Notes under the pieces: model-generated
Told to the model about the DNA's origin: nothing
Database searches by the model: none
What the model saw: only the letters and a program-made list of their open reading frames with translations
Assembly (NCBI GenBank): GCA_021442965.1
Contig: JABUUX010000460.1
Span: 1-10,836, forward strand
Direction: 5' to 3'
From: Treponema sp.
Lineage (GTDB): Bacteria; Spirochaetota; Spirochaetia; Treponematales; Treponemataceae
DNA: 10,836 bases
Shown: piece by piece, positions 1 to 7,029 of the stretch
Layout: each line of letters starts with the position of its first letter
Numbering within the stretch: the first letter of the stretch is position 1
Made by a program: the position numbers and the translations under genes

Positions 1-62
1 ATTCAAGAGTAAAAAATAAAGCTCTGGAAACACTAAAAAAAATATCAGAACTTGAAATATAA
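1..62 (+). CDS. 3' end of an unidentified gene (partial)
   Basis: The reading frame starting at base 3 is open from the window edge to a TAA at 60-62. It encodes about 19 residues ending in ALETLKKISELEI. The tail is charged and likely helical, as at the end of a signalling or coiled-coil protein. Its position just before a receiver-domain gene would fit the end of a histidine kinase or Hpt-bearing protein, but this is guesswork from context. The product cannot be identified from so few residues. The reading itself could be chance, although no other plus-strand frame stays open through this stretch. Confidence 0.45.
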   Translation, partial: SRVKNKALETLKKISELEI

Positions 63-68
63 AAAATT

Positions 69-97
69 TTGCAATTTAGACATTTTGGAGATATAAT
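69..97 (+). promoter_or_regulatory. Sigma70-type promoter for the double-receiver gene
   Basis: A perfect -10 hexamer TATAAT lies at 92-97. A 17-bp spacer (75-91) separates it from TTGCAA at 69-74, which matches the -35 consensus TTGACA at 4 of 6 bases. Transcription would start near 103-105, only about 4-6 nt before the ATG at 109. It sits in the short gap after the upstream stop codon and reads into the receiver gene. The -10 and the spacing are strong, but random AT-rich DNA produces such matches fairly often, so transcript mapping would decide. Confidence 0.5.
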
Positions 98-108
98 GTA
101 ATTATCTT

Positions 109-1023
109 ATGAGTGAAGATAAAGCTGAATATACTTCTGAAAATGAAATTCCCGATTTCTCTGGAAAAAAAATCCTTCTTGCTGAAGATAACGACATTAA
201 TATAATGGTTGCAAAAAATTTTATTGAAAAAACAAATGCTAACCTAACAATTGCAAAAAGTGGACGTGAAGCATTTTCAGAATTCTTACAATCAGAAAAA
301 GATAATAAACCTTTTGATTTAATTTTTATGGATATTCAAATGCCTGAAATGGATGGTTATGAAACCACCGCTGCAATAAGAAAACATAATGAAAAACATT
401 CAAATAACGTAAAGATTATTGCAATGACAGGAAATGTTACAGATTCTGAAATTCAAAGATGCAAACAATGTGGAATGAATGACTATATTCCTAAACCTGT
501 TTCATCTAAAATTCTTTACAAAAAAGCATCCCTGCTTTTAGGAATATCAAAATACATTTCAAATAATGATAAAATTACAGAAAAACCTGTTAAATGTGAA
601 AAAAAATATCATAGTATTTCAATACCCCCTGATTTACACAATAAAAATATTATGGTTGTAGATGACAACAAACTTAACGTAGAAATTCTGCGTATAATGG
701 TTCAAAAAACTGGAGCTAATGTTATAGAGGCGGAAGACGGAAAAGAAGCACTGGAAAAATATCTTGCTTCAGAAAACGCTTATTTCGATCTTATATTAAT
801 GGATATTCAAATGCCGGTTATGGATGGAAATGAATGTTCAGAAAAAATCAGAACTTCAGGAAGAAAAGATTCAAAACTTCCAATCATAGCTATTTCAGCA
901 AATGCTTTTCCTGAAGATATAGAAAAATCTATTTCTTCAGGAATAAATCTTCATATGAGTAAACCTGTAAATATGAAGATATTACATGAAACCTTAAAAG
1001 AAGTTTTTGATAAGTCAAATTAA
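109..1023 (+). CDS. Tandem double receiver-domain protein (CheY-like, no output domain)
   Basis: This 304-residue protein has two complete CheY-like receiver domains and nothing else recognisable. REC1 spans about 20-145, with acidic pair E26/D27, phospho-acceptor D75 in FMDIQMPEMDG, T107 and K129 (KP). REC2 spans about 178-302, with D185/D186, D232 in LMDIQMPVMDG, S263 and K285 (KP). Both should accept phosphate from a histidine kinase or Hpt protein in the cytoplasm. The DIQMP motifs and the lead-in PDFSGKKILLAEDN are typical of receivers attached to hybrid kinases, so the gene may be a detached C-terminal part of one. No DNA-binding, GGDEF or HD-GYP output is present, so it probably acts as a phosphorelay intermediate or phosphate sink. 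The ATG at 109 is the only plausible start. GGAG at 87-90 lies 18 nt upstream, too far to be a normal ribosome binding site. Confidence 0.9.
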   Translation: MSEDKAEYTSENEIPDFSGKKILLAEDNDINIMVAKNFIEKTNANLTIAKSGREAFSEFLQSEKDNKPFDLIFMDIQMPEMDGYETTAAIRKHNEKHSNNVKIIAMTGNVTDSEIQRCKQCGMNDYIPKPVSSKILYKKASLLLGISKYISNNDKITEKPVKCEKKYHSISIPPDLHNKNIMVVDDNKLNVEILRIMVQKTGANVIEAEDGKEALEKYLASENAYFDLILMDIQMPVMDGNECSEKIRTSGRKDSKLPIIAISANAFPEDIEKSISSGINLHMSKPVNMKILHETLKEVFDKSN

Positions 1024-1026
1024 TAG

Positions 1027-1056
1027 CATCTCTAAATTTTGTTTTTTTTAGAGATG
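1027..1056. terminator. Bidirectional terminator-like hairpin between convergent genes
   Basis: CATCTCTAAA at 1027-1036 and TTTAGAGATG at 1047-1056 form a perfect 10-bp stem with a 10-base loop. It starts 3 bases after the stop of the double-receiver gene and ends 3 bases before the stop of the convergent J-domain gene. A T-rich tract follows on the plus strand at about 1066-1071. On the minus strand only a mixed A/T run follows. The location strongly suggests a shared terminator. The stem is AT-rich, and the trailing T tracts are imperfect, so efficiency is uncertain. Confidence 0.65.
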
Positions 1057-1059
1057 ATA

Positions 1060-1812
1060 TTAATAATTTTTGGTCTTCAAATTATCAATAAGGCCGGCAG
1101 TTTCAAAATCCCCAAGTCTTCTGTAAATAATTGACATTTTGTTCAAAATAAATGCATCAGTTGAAGAAGATAATCGTAATTCCAAAGCCCTTTCATAAAC
1201 ATCAAGAGCAAGTTCGTCACTTATTTCACCATCAATATGACGTTTAAGTATATCAAGTGTAAATTCAATAACCTCAGGAAAAAATAACCTGAAATAATGA
1301 ATTGAATATTCCATTTGGATTATTTGTTCTAAAAGCAGGAATGCATCATAATATTCATTTCTAATAACAAGTTCTTCTGAAAGAATATAGCCATAATCCA
1401 TAAATTCTTCTCGAGTAAACCAGTATTTTAAACTAAAGTTTGACCGGTTTTTCATAGCTTCAATAAATTCATTAACAGCATCATCTTCCCGTCCACGCAT
1501 TAAATCAAGAATAATCAGTTTTGCAAAAGATTCATCATCATTTCTTTCTATAAGCCATTTTCTATAATCAAAACTTTCATATGATTGTTTCTGCCTTTGA
1601 AAATGGGTAAAAAGAGAATCATCAAAAATCCTTCGAGCATGAATATCTGTAAGAATTTTATAAGCCTGATTTATTTCATTAAATTTATCACGCTGGGAAG
1701 AATCCCCAAGAGAATCAGGATGAAACAGTTTTGCTTTTTCCCTATACGCATGTTTAATTTCACTTAAAGTAGCAGAAGTTTGCACTCCAAGAATAGCATA
1801 ACAGTTTTTCAT
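1060..1812 (-). CDS. J-domain protein (DnaJ-like, class C) at the end of the V-ATPase operon
   Basis: The 250-residue product begins with a canonical J domain at about 3-68: YAILGV start, HPD at 31-33, then FNEINQAYKILTD. The HPD loop is what stimulates DnaK ATPase activity, so it is expected to recruit Hsp70. There is no Gly/Phe-rich linker, zinc finger or DnaJ C-terminal domain, so it is not the housekeeping DnaJ. Residues 80-250 are a helical region I do not recognise. The end (about 200-245, with DVYERALELR and IYRRLGDFETAG) resembles a TPR-like helix pair. The ATG overlaps the stop of the upstream usp-like gene by 4 nt (ATGA), indicating translational coupling. The nearest purine-rich SD-like stretch is about 18 nt upstream, so reinitiation is likely. 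Inferred role: a dedicated co-chaperone, possibly for ATPase assembly. This has no direct support beyond context. Confidence 0.85.
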   Translation of the reverse strand: MKNCYAILGVQTSATLSEIKHAYREKAKLFHPDSLGDSSQRDKFNEINQAYKILTDIHARRIFDDSLFTHFQRQKQSYESFDYRKWLIERNDDESFAKLIILDLMRGREDDAVNEFIEAMKNRSNFSLKYWFTREEFMDYGYILSEELVIRNEYYDAFLLLEQIIQMEYSIHYFRLFFPEVIEFTLDILKRHIDGEISDELALDVYERALELRLSSSTDAFILNKMSIIYRRLGDFETAGLIDNLKTKNY

Positions 1813-2297
1813 TTTAAATTATTAAATAACCTTTCAATTTCTGGTTTTTGAACAACCAGAACAGGAATATGGGATGAAAGAAGAATTCTCTTTTCAGCTT
1901 CTGATACAGAATTTCTTTTAGAAGAATCTGTTTCGTTTCCACCAAGAATAATAAGGTCAGCTTTAAAATCATCTGCGGATTTTATAATTTCTGAATAAAC
2001 ACCACCATTTAAAAGTTCTGTTTCACAGTTGATTCCTTTGGATTGAGACAGACGTTTTATATAAGTTAAATAATTTGAACCATCAGCAGTAAGTTGAGAA
2101 ATATAATCTTGTTTTTCTTCATCAATTAAAAACTTATTAAGAGATAGATATTTTATGGTTGCTGTATCAACAACATACACAAATTTTAATTTTAAATTAT
2201 AACTTTTAGCCATAATTATTGCATACATTGCAGCATGAATTGAACTTTGAGAACCATTAATTGCAACTAGAGCATTTTTGAAAAAATCACCATTCAT
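1809..2297 (-). CDS. Universal stress protein (UspA)-family protein with degenerate nucleotide-binding loop
   Basis: This 162-residue protein has the Usp fold pattern: an N-terminal strand with ALVAINGSQSS (9-18), a strand FVYVVD (39-44), a late strand DLIILGG (114-120), and the final strand HIPVLVV (143-149). Family members are small cytoplasmic proteins, often ATP- or AMP-binding and dimeric. In the usual ATP-binding type the loop reads G-x2-G-x9-G-S/T. Here the equivalent stretch is GGNETDSSKRNSVS (119-132): the second Gly is Glu, the third is Asn, and the loop is shorter. The usual Asp of the first strand (VDGS) is Asn14. It may not bind ATP in the standard way. Its ATG overlaps the atpD stop by one base (TAATG), with a strong GAGGGGG site formed by the last codons of atpD. 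This ties its translation to the ATPase. Confidence 0.85.
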   Translation of the reverse strand: MNGDFFKNALVAINGSQSSIHAAMYAIIMAKSYNLKLKFVYVVDTATIKYLSLNKFLIDEEKQDYISQLTADGSNYLTYIKRLSQSKGINCETELLNGGVYSEIIKSADDFKADLIILGGNETDSSKRNSVSEAEKRILLSSHIPVLVVQKPEIERLFNNLK

Positions 2298-2917
2298 TAT
2301 TTTCCCCCTCGCTTTTTAAGGGCTTTTAATACAAATACATTTTCGCGTTCTCTTTCCTCAAGAACACCTTCTATGTATTTCTTGGTTTCCTCGGTCTGAG
2401 GTATTACAACTTTACTCAAAGCATTTACACGACGCTGAGTCTTTTTAACTTCTTCAGCAAGCCGCCAGACAATAGTTCTAATAGAAGCCATTTCTGTAAG
2501 CAAACTTAAAAGTTCAAAAAAATCAATTATAACTTCATCAGTATTTGCATTTGTTCCCAGGAAAGAATAAAACAATTCTCTTTTTGGAAGTTCCACATCT
2601 ATAGTGGGAAAACTCATTCCCCCTATAGAAAGATTTGATTCTTTTATTCCAAATTCATAATGAACACTATGAGATATTCTATCAATTTGATCTGCACCAT
2701 CGTTCATAAGCATTTTTTTAAAAGCCGGATACGCCTTTTGAATTGCTTTATCAATTTCTTTTTCAAGAAGTTGAACTCTTTGAACCATGTGCATTAATTC
2801 ACTAACTAAAATCTCACGTTTCTCTTCCAACAGTTCATACCCGTTTGTTGAAACTGCAAGCTGATCTTTCATGGCTAAGAGATTTGATTTTGTAGGAGCT
2901 ATATTAAGCCTTGCCAA
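2297..2917 (-). CDS. atpD: V-type ATPase subunit D (central rotor shaft)
   Basis: Subunit D is the long antiparallel coiled coil that rotates inside the A3B3 hexamer and transmits torque to the membrane ring. The 206 residues match the usual size. N-terminal family signature: ARLNIAPTKSNL (2-13). C-terminal signature: KKTQRRVNALSKVVIP (158-173). Both ends are heptad-rich helices (about 12-65 and 140-200), with a small central globular part (SIGGMSFPTIDVELP). The start codon is TTG (complement of 2915-2917), chosen because MARLN is the conserved N terminus and GGAG lies 7 nt upstream. The site overlaps the last codons of atpB; the gap to the atpB stop is 2 nt. The stop overlaps the following usp-like start by one base. 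Confidence 0.96.
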   Translation of the reverse strand: MARLNIAPTKSNLLAMKDQLAVSTNGYELLEEKREILVSELMHMVQRVQLLEKEIDKAIQKAYPAFKKMLMNDGADQIDRISHSVHYEFGIKESNLSIGGMSFPTIDVELPKRELFYSFLGTNANTDEVIIDFFELLSLLTEMASIRTIVWRLAEEVKKTQRRVNALSKVVIPQTEETKKYIEGVLEERERENVFVLKALKKRGGK

Positions 2918-2919
2918 AA

Positions 2920-4296
2920 TTAATCTCCTTTATAATATTTATCGAGCACTTCACTCTTAATTCTGAACAGTTCTGATTTTGGTAATTCTTTCAAAACTTC
3001 CCAACCAATATCAAGAGTCTCTTCTATTGTTCGGTTTTCAAATTCATCTTGTCGTATAAACTCATTTTCGAATCTTTCACCGAACTTTAAATAATCTCTG
3101 TCCATATCAGAAAGTTCTTCTTCTCCAATAATAGCAGCAAGATTTCGAATAGATTTTACTTTTGAATAAGAAGCAAAAAGCTGACTTGAAAGGTCCCGAT
3201 GATCATCACGAGTCATATCATTGCCAATACCATCTTTCATAAGTCTTGAAAGACTTGGAAGAACAGAAACCGGAGGATAAAGACCCATTTGACTCATTTC
3301 TCTATCCATAACAATCTGACCTTCAGTAATATATCCTGTTAAATCTGGAATAGGATGAGATATATCGTCATTAGGCATTGAAAGAATAGGAATTTGAGTA
3401 ATGGAACCTTTAGAACCTTTAATTCTTCCAGCTCTTTCATAAAGTTCAGCAAGATCGGAATAAAGATATCCCGGATACCCTTTACGTCCAGGAACTTCCC
3501 CTCTGGTAGTAGAAATTTCTCGAAGCGCTTCACAATAGTTTGTCATATCTGTCATTACAACTAGAACATGTTTTCCCTTTTCATAAGCCAGATATTCAGC
3601 TGCGGTTAAAGCACACCTTGGAGTAATTGTTCTTTCAATTGAAGGTGCATCTGCTAAAGATAAAAACATTACTACATTTGAAAGTACACCTGACTGTTCA
3701 AATGTATCCTGAAAAAATTTTGAAACGTCATACTTAATTCCCATTCCCGCAAAAACCATAACAAATTCTTCATCAGAATTTTTAAGTTTTGCCTGACGAA
3801 TAATTTGTGCTGCAAGTTTATTATGGGGAAGACCATTTCCAGAAAAAATTGGAAGTTTCTGACCTCGCACAAGGGAATTCATACCGTCTATAGCAGAAAT
3901 TCCAGTCTGAATAAAGTCTCTTGGATAAACTCTGGCAAATGGATTTATTGGATACCCGTTAACATTTAATTTTTTAGAAGAAATAATTTCAGGATAACCG
4001 TCAATTGGCTCACCTAACCCATTAAAAATACGTCCTAAAAGACCTTCACCGACTCTAAGTTCAAGAGGTTCTTCCAAGAACTCGCAGGTTGAATCATTTA
4101 TATCCAGTCCCGTTGTATTTCCAAAAATCTGAACAATAACAGCATTCTCACTTACATCAATAACCCGTCCCGTTCGTTTTTCTCCAAACCTATCACGAAC
4201 TCTTACTGTTTCACCATAAAAAACATTTTCAGTTTTTTTCATGGCAACAATCGGTCCGTCAACCTGAGTAAGTCCCTTGTATTCAATACCTTTCAT
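2920..4296 (-). CDS. atpB: V-type ATPase subunit B (non-catalytic nucleotide-binding subunit)
   Basis: Subunit B alternates with A in the soluble A3B3 hexamer and completes the catalytic sites at the interfaces. The 458 residues match the usual length of about 460. The N-terminal beta-barrel (1-75) is followed by the nucleotide-binding fold. As expected for B, the P-loop is replaced by [15 protein letters not shown] (151-165). Further family hallmarks are [19 protein letters not shown] (219-237), [18 protein letters not shown] (245-262), [26 protein letters not shown] (267-292, cited here by its ends, E267 and I292), [13 protein letters not shown] (316-328), and [11 protein letters not shown] (348-358) carrying the probable arginine finger R351. 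The ATG follows an AAAGGTG site overlapping the atpA stop; the spacer is 9 nt. Nothing is truncated. Confidence 0.98.
   Translation of the reverse strand: MKGIEYKGLTQVDGPIVAMKKTENVFYGETVRVRDRFGEKRTGRVIDVSENAVIVQIFGNTTGLDINDSTCEFLEEPLELRVGEGLLGRIFNGLGEPIDGYPEIISSKKLNVNGYPINPFARVYPRDFIQTGISAIDGMNSLVRGQKLPIFSGNGLPHNKLAAQIIRQAKLKNSDEEFVMVFAGMGIKYDVSKFFQDTFEQSGVLSNVVMFLSLADAPSIERTITPRCALTAAEYLAYEKGKHVLVVMTDMTNYCEALREISTTRGEVPGRKGYPGYLYSDLAELYERAGRIKGSKGSITQIPILSMPNDDISHPIPDLTGYITEGQIVMDREMSQMGLYPPVSVLPSLSRLMKDGIGNDMTRDDHRDLSSQLFASYSKVKSIRNLAAIIGEEELSDMDRDYLKFGERFENEFIRQDEFENRTIEETLDIGWEVLKELPKSELFRIKSEVLDKYYKGD
2925..2931 (-). promoter_or_regulatory. Ribosome binding site AAAGGAG for atpD, deciding a TTG start
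   Basis: On the minus strand AAAGGAG lies within the final Lys-Gly-Asp codons of atpB, with 7 nt between GGAG and the TTG codon at 2917-2915. No ATG occurs at this position, and the next in-frame ATG (Met16) would delete the conserved N-terminal signature. The site therefore supports TTG as the true start and coupling of D translation to B. Confidence 0.8.
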
Positions 4297-4305
4297 AAGA
4301 CACCT

Positions 4306-6045
4306 TTACATTAATTCTAAAAACTGAGAATCCAATCGTGTTTTAATATCCTGGATTTCTCCAACTTTATCATTTGGAAAATCATATTTTATTCTTACAA
4401 GTTCTTCGCAAACAGGAAGACTTACAATTTTTGGTAAAGGAATTCCTTTTTTTATTGTTGCCATAGCTTTTTTGTAAAATTCCATTATCAATTCAAGAAT
4501 AGCAATCTGTTTTTCTGCGCAACAATACTTATCTACATCATCAAATGCATTCTGTTGTAAAAAACCATTTTTTATCATATCTGCAACTTTAAGAACAAGT
4601 CTTTCAGAATCCGGTAAAGCATCAGGACCTATAAGACGTACAATCTGTTGGAGTCTTTGCTCTTGCTTTAATAAATCAAGAGCTTCCTGTCTTAACGTGA
4701 ACCATAAAGGATTATGCAACTGCCACCAGTCTTTTACTTCATCAGCGTATTCTGAATAAGACTCAATCCAACCAATGGCAGGATAATGGCGTGCGTTTGC
4801 AAGCTCTCTGTCCAAAGCCCAGAAACAACGTATAAATCTTTTAGTATGCTGGGTTACAGGTTCAGAAAAATCTCCGCCTGGAGGTGAAACGGCACCTATA
4901 ATAGAAACTGAACCTTCCTGTCCCATAAAATTTTTTATTCTTCCTGCGCGTTCATAAAAAGACGCAAGACGAGTTGGAAGATAGGCAGGAAAACCTTCTT
5001 CAGCCGGCATTTCCTCCATACGTCCTGAAAGTTCTCTAAGAGCTTCAGCCCAACGGGAAGTAGAGTCTGCCATAATAGCAACTGCCATGCCCATGTCTCT
5101 AAAATATTCAGCAAGTGTAATTCCGGAATACAAAGAAACTTCCCTGGCAGCAACAGGCATATTTGATGTATTTGCAATTAAGATTGTACGCTCCATAATT
5201 GAACGCCCGGTTCTAGGGTCTATGAGTTCAGGAAATTCAGAAAGAACATCTGTCATTTCATTTCCTCGTTCCCCACAACCAATATATACAATAAGATCAG
5301 CATCACACCATTTAGCTACAGCATGTTGAGTCATTGTTTTTCCTGTACCAAAACCACCAGGAATTGCTGCAGTTCCACCCTTTGAAAGAGGAAAAAAAAC
5401 ATCAATAACTCTCTGACCGGTTATAAGAGGTTCTGAAACAGATAACTTTGAAGCATACGGGCGGGGTTTTCTAACTGGCCAAAATTGTGAAAGTTTGATT
5501 TCTTCATCAAGTTCGGTTATTCCTATAACATCATCTATAGTATAACAACCAGAACCTTTAAATGATTTTAAAAGCCTTCCACGTATATAGGGAGGAACCA
5601 TAATACTTTGTGTAATTGATTCTGTTTCTTTTACATAACCAAGTACGACTCCCATTTTTATAGCATCACCTTCTTTTACAGAAGACTCAAAATTCCATTT
5701 TTTTTCATTATCTAAGGGTTCACTTCTTTCACCAGGTAAAAGAAAAGCTCCAGAAGAGTCAAACATAGTTTTAAGCGGGCGCTGAATACCGTCATAAATA
5801 GTACCGACAAGTCCAGGTCCAAGTTTTAATGATAATGGTCTTTGTTCACATACTACATCTTCACCTACATGCATACCCGTATCATCTTCATAAACCTGAA
5901 TAGTCGCATTACCTTTATTCTGACGTATAATTTCACCTATAAGTTTTCCTTTACCTACGTTTACAACATCATAAAGACCACATCCGTCTAAACCTGAAGC
6001 ATAAACAATAGGACCGGAGATTTTTGTTATTTTACCTGAAATCAT
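4306..6045 (-). CDS. atpA: V-type ATPase catalytic subunit A
   Basis: Subunit A hydrolyses or synthesises ATP at the A/B interfaces of the cytoplasmic head. The 579 residues match the family. Visible parts: the N-terminal barrel with [15 protein letters not shown] (4-18); the non-homologous bulge domain specific to V/A-type A subunits (about 115-190); Walker A GGFGTGKT (230-237) with K236 and T237; GCGERGNE (256-263) with catalytic Glu E259; and Walker B-like [16 protein letters not shown] (323-338) with D327. [13 protein letters not shown] (387-399) is also typical. This separates it from F-type beta. The start ATG lies 3 nt after the atpE stop, with only a weak GAG-type site ahead, so reinitiation after atpE is likely. 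All catalytic residues are present, so the enzyme should be active. Confidence 0.98.
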   Translation of the reverse strand: MISGKITKISGPIVYASGLDGCGLYDVVNVGKGKLIGEIIRQNKGNATIQVYEDDTGMHVGEDVVCEQRPLSLKLGPGLVGTIYDGIQRPLKTMFDSSGAFLLPGERSEPLDNEKKWNFESSVKEGDAIKMGVVLGYVKETESITQSIMVPPYIRGRLLKSFKGSGCYTIDDVIGITELDEEIKLSQFWPVRKPRPYASKLSVSEPLITGQRVIDVFFPLSKGGTAAIPGGFGTGKTMTQHAVAKWCDADLIVYIGCGERGNEMTDVLSEFPELIDPRTGRSIMERTILIANTSNMPVAAREVSLYSGITLAEYFRDMGMAVAIMADSTSRWAEALRELSGRMEEMPAEEGFPAYLPTRLASFYERAGRIKNFMGQEGSVSIIGAVSPPGGDFSEPVTQHTKRFIRCFWALDRELANARHYPAIGWIESYSEYADEVKDWWQLHNPLWFTLRQEALDLLKQEQRLQQIVRLIGPDALPDSERLVLKVADMIKNGFLQQNAFDDVDKYCCAEKQIAILELIMEFYKKAMATIKKGIPLPKIVSLPVCEELVRIKYDFPNDKVGEIQDIKTRLDSQFLELM

Positions 6046-6048
6046 TTT

Positions 6049-6672
6049 TTACTCTATATCCCCAAATAAACTGTCATAAAGTTCCTGTCTGTATTCTTCC
6101 AGAATATCATTAATAACTTCAGAAAGTGTACACCGACATTTTATCTCATCATCATCTGAAACAAGGATAATCCCTTTATTTTCATCCAATACAGAATCTT
6201 CAATAAGCATTCTGTTAAATTCTGTTTTTTCTACTGAAATTAAATTACTTCCTAAAATATTATTCAAAACTTTTTTAACTGAATCAATATCGAAGCCATA
6301 ACTATAAGCATTAAATTTTACATCCCTAAAGGACAATTTTTTAAAACGTATTAAGCAAACCTCTATTTTTTTTTCATCAGTTAAACTATGAAAATATTCG
6401 TTAATATGTGTAATAATTGAGTCCTGAACAAAATTAACAAAATAACGTTCTTTTTCAAGTGGCACAGAAGCCATACAATCACTTTTCAAAAGTTGAATTT
6501 TATTTTCAAAAAGTTTACGAGTTTTATTTAATTCTTCTAAAACACGACCATCAACAGCTGACAGAATATCTGCACATTCCATATCAGCCTTTAATAAAAT
6601 CCGATCTGCTTTTTTATTTGCATCTGAGATTATTTCTTTGTCTAAAATATCTGTAGATCTCAGTTCTTCCAT
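6049..6672 (-). CDS. atpE: V-type ATPase subunit E (peripheral stalk)
   Basis: Subunit E pairs with the G/H subunit to form the peripheral stalks that hold A3B3 against rotor torque. The 207 residues fit the usual size of about 190-210. The N-terminal half (about 8-70) is an Ala/Lys/Glu-rich helix (IISDANKKADRILLKAD at 14-30) for coiled-coil pairing. The C-terminal globular domain ends with the family pattern KGIILVSDDDEIKCRCTLSE (166-185), then ILEEYRQELYDSLFG. Sequence is less conserved than A or B, so the call rests on this C-terminal motif and on the location between F and A. The ATG is 15 nt after the atpF stop and lacks a clear ribosome binding site. Confidence 0.9.
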   Translation of the reverse strand: MEELRSTDILDKEIISDANKKADRILLKADMECADILSAVDGRVLEELNKTRKLFENKIQLLKSDCMASVPLEKERYFVNFVQDSIITHINEYFHSLTDEKKIEVCLIRFKKLSFRDVKFNAYSYGFDIDSVKKVLNNILGSNLISVEKTEFNRMLIEDSVLDENKGIILVSDDDEIKCRCTLSEVINDILEEYRQELYDSLFGDIE

Positions 6673-6687
6673 ATTTTTATAAATCCA

Positions 6688-7020
6688 TCAAACCTGAACA
6701 CCAACTGCTTCTCTAATAGCATCAGAAAGAGATTTCTTTCCTTCAAGGTGTCCCTGAAGTCCGGGAATTTCAACTATAAGAGGAAATTTTCCGGATTTTT
6801 GCCAGTTGTATTCTTCATTCTCTATCATACTGGCTGCATCTTCAGTAAGTATAAGAACACGGGGAATTTCTCCAAAAGGAACTGCGTTTACTCCACCTTT
6901 CCCTGTAACACGATTAAATGCATCAAGGACTTCTTCTCTTGTTTCAGCATTAATACCGTCAACACCTACAAGTTTAAAAGCGAGTACAATTTCCCGTGAT
7001 CCAATAACAAAAAATTTCAT
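6688..7020 (-). CDS. atpF: V-type ATPase subunit F (central rotor)
   Basis: Subunit F is a small Rossmann-like protein that binds D in the central rotor and can modulate ATPase activity. The 110 residues match the family (about 100-115). The first strand KFFVIGSREIVLAFKLVGVDG (2-22; key residues are G7 and the LAFKLVGV stretch) is the classic F-subunit N terminus. Residues 54-62 (RVLILTEDA) form the middle strand. The hallmark FPLIVEIPG (79-87) is followed by a C-terminal helix that in homologues reaches toward A3B3. The gap to the atpK stop is 9 nt. The start has only a weak AAGAAA-like site, so translation probably depends on coupling. Confidence 0.96.
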   Translation of the reverse strand: MKFFVIGSREIVLAFKLVGVDGINAETREEVLDAFNRVTGKGGVNAVPFGEIPRVLILTEDAASMIENEEYNWQKSGKFPLIVEIPGLQGHLEGKKSLSDAIREAVGVQV

Positions 7021-7029
7021 TTTCTTAAA

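Noticed and set aside
89..107. Imperfect dyad AGATATAAT / ATTATCT over the receiver-gene promoter as a regulator operator.
   Set aside because: It needs a two-base bulge and consists almost only of A and T. Such dyads are common by chance in this composition, so I do not list it as a feature.
1060..1812. The J-domain gene as the housekeeping dnaJ.
   Set aside because: It lacks the Gly/Phe linker, zinc-finger repeats and C-terminal substrate domains, and it is not next to dnaK or grpE here.
3339..3872. Two minus-strand frames of 64 and 66 codons inside atpB.
   Set aside because: They are out-of-frame readings of a conserved essential gene, with odd Leu/Phe-rich composition and no credible start context.
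4935..5329. Open frames of about 80 codons on both strands inside atpA.
   Set aside because: They lie wholly within the most conserved part of subunit A in other frames and show no domain features. They are shadows of the real gene.
6679..6688. A four-codon ATG frame at the atpF stop (TGATGG) as a possible leader ORF for atpE.
   Set aside because: It encodes only Met-Asp-Leu before a stop and has no supporting ribosome site. It is most likely chance, although reinitiation there cannot be excluded.
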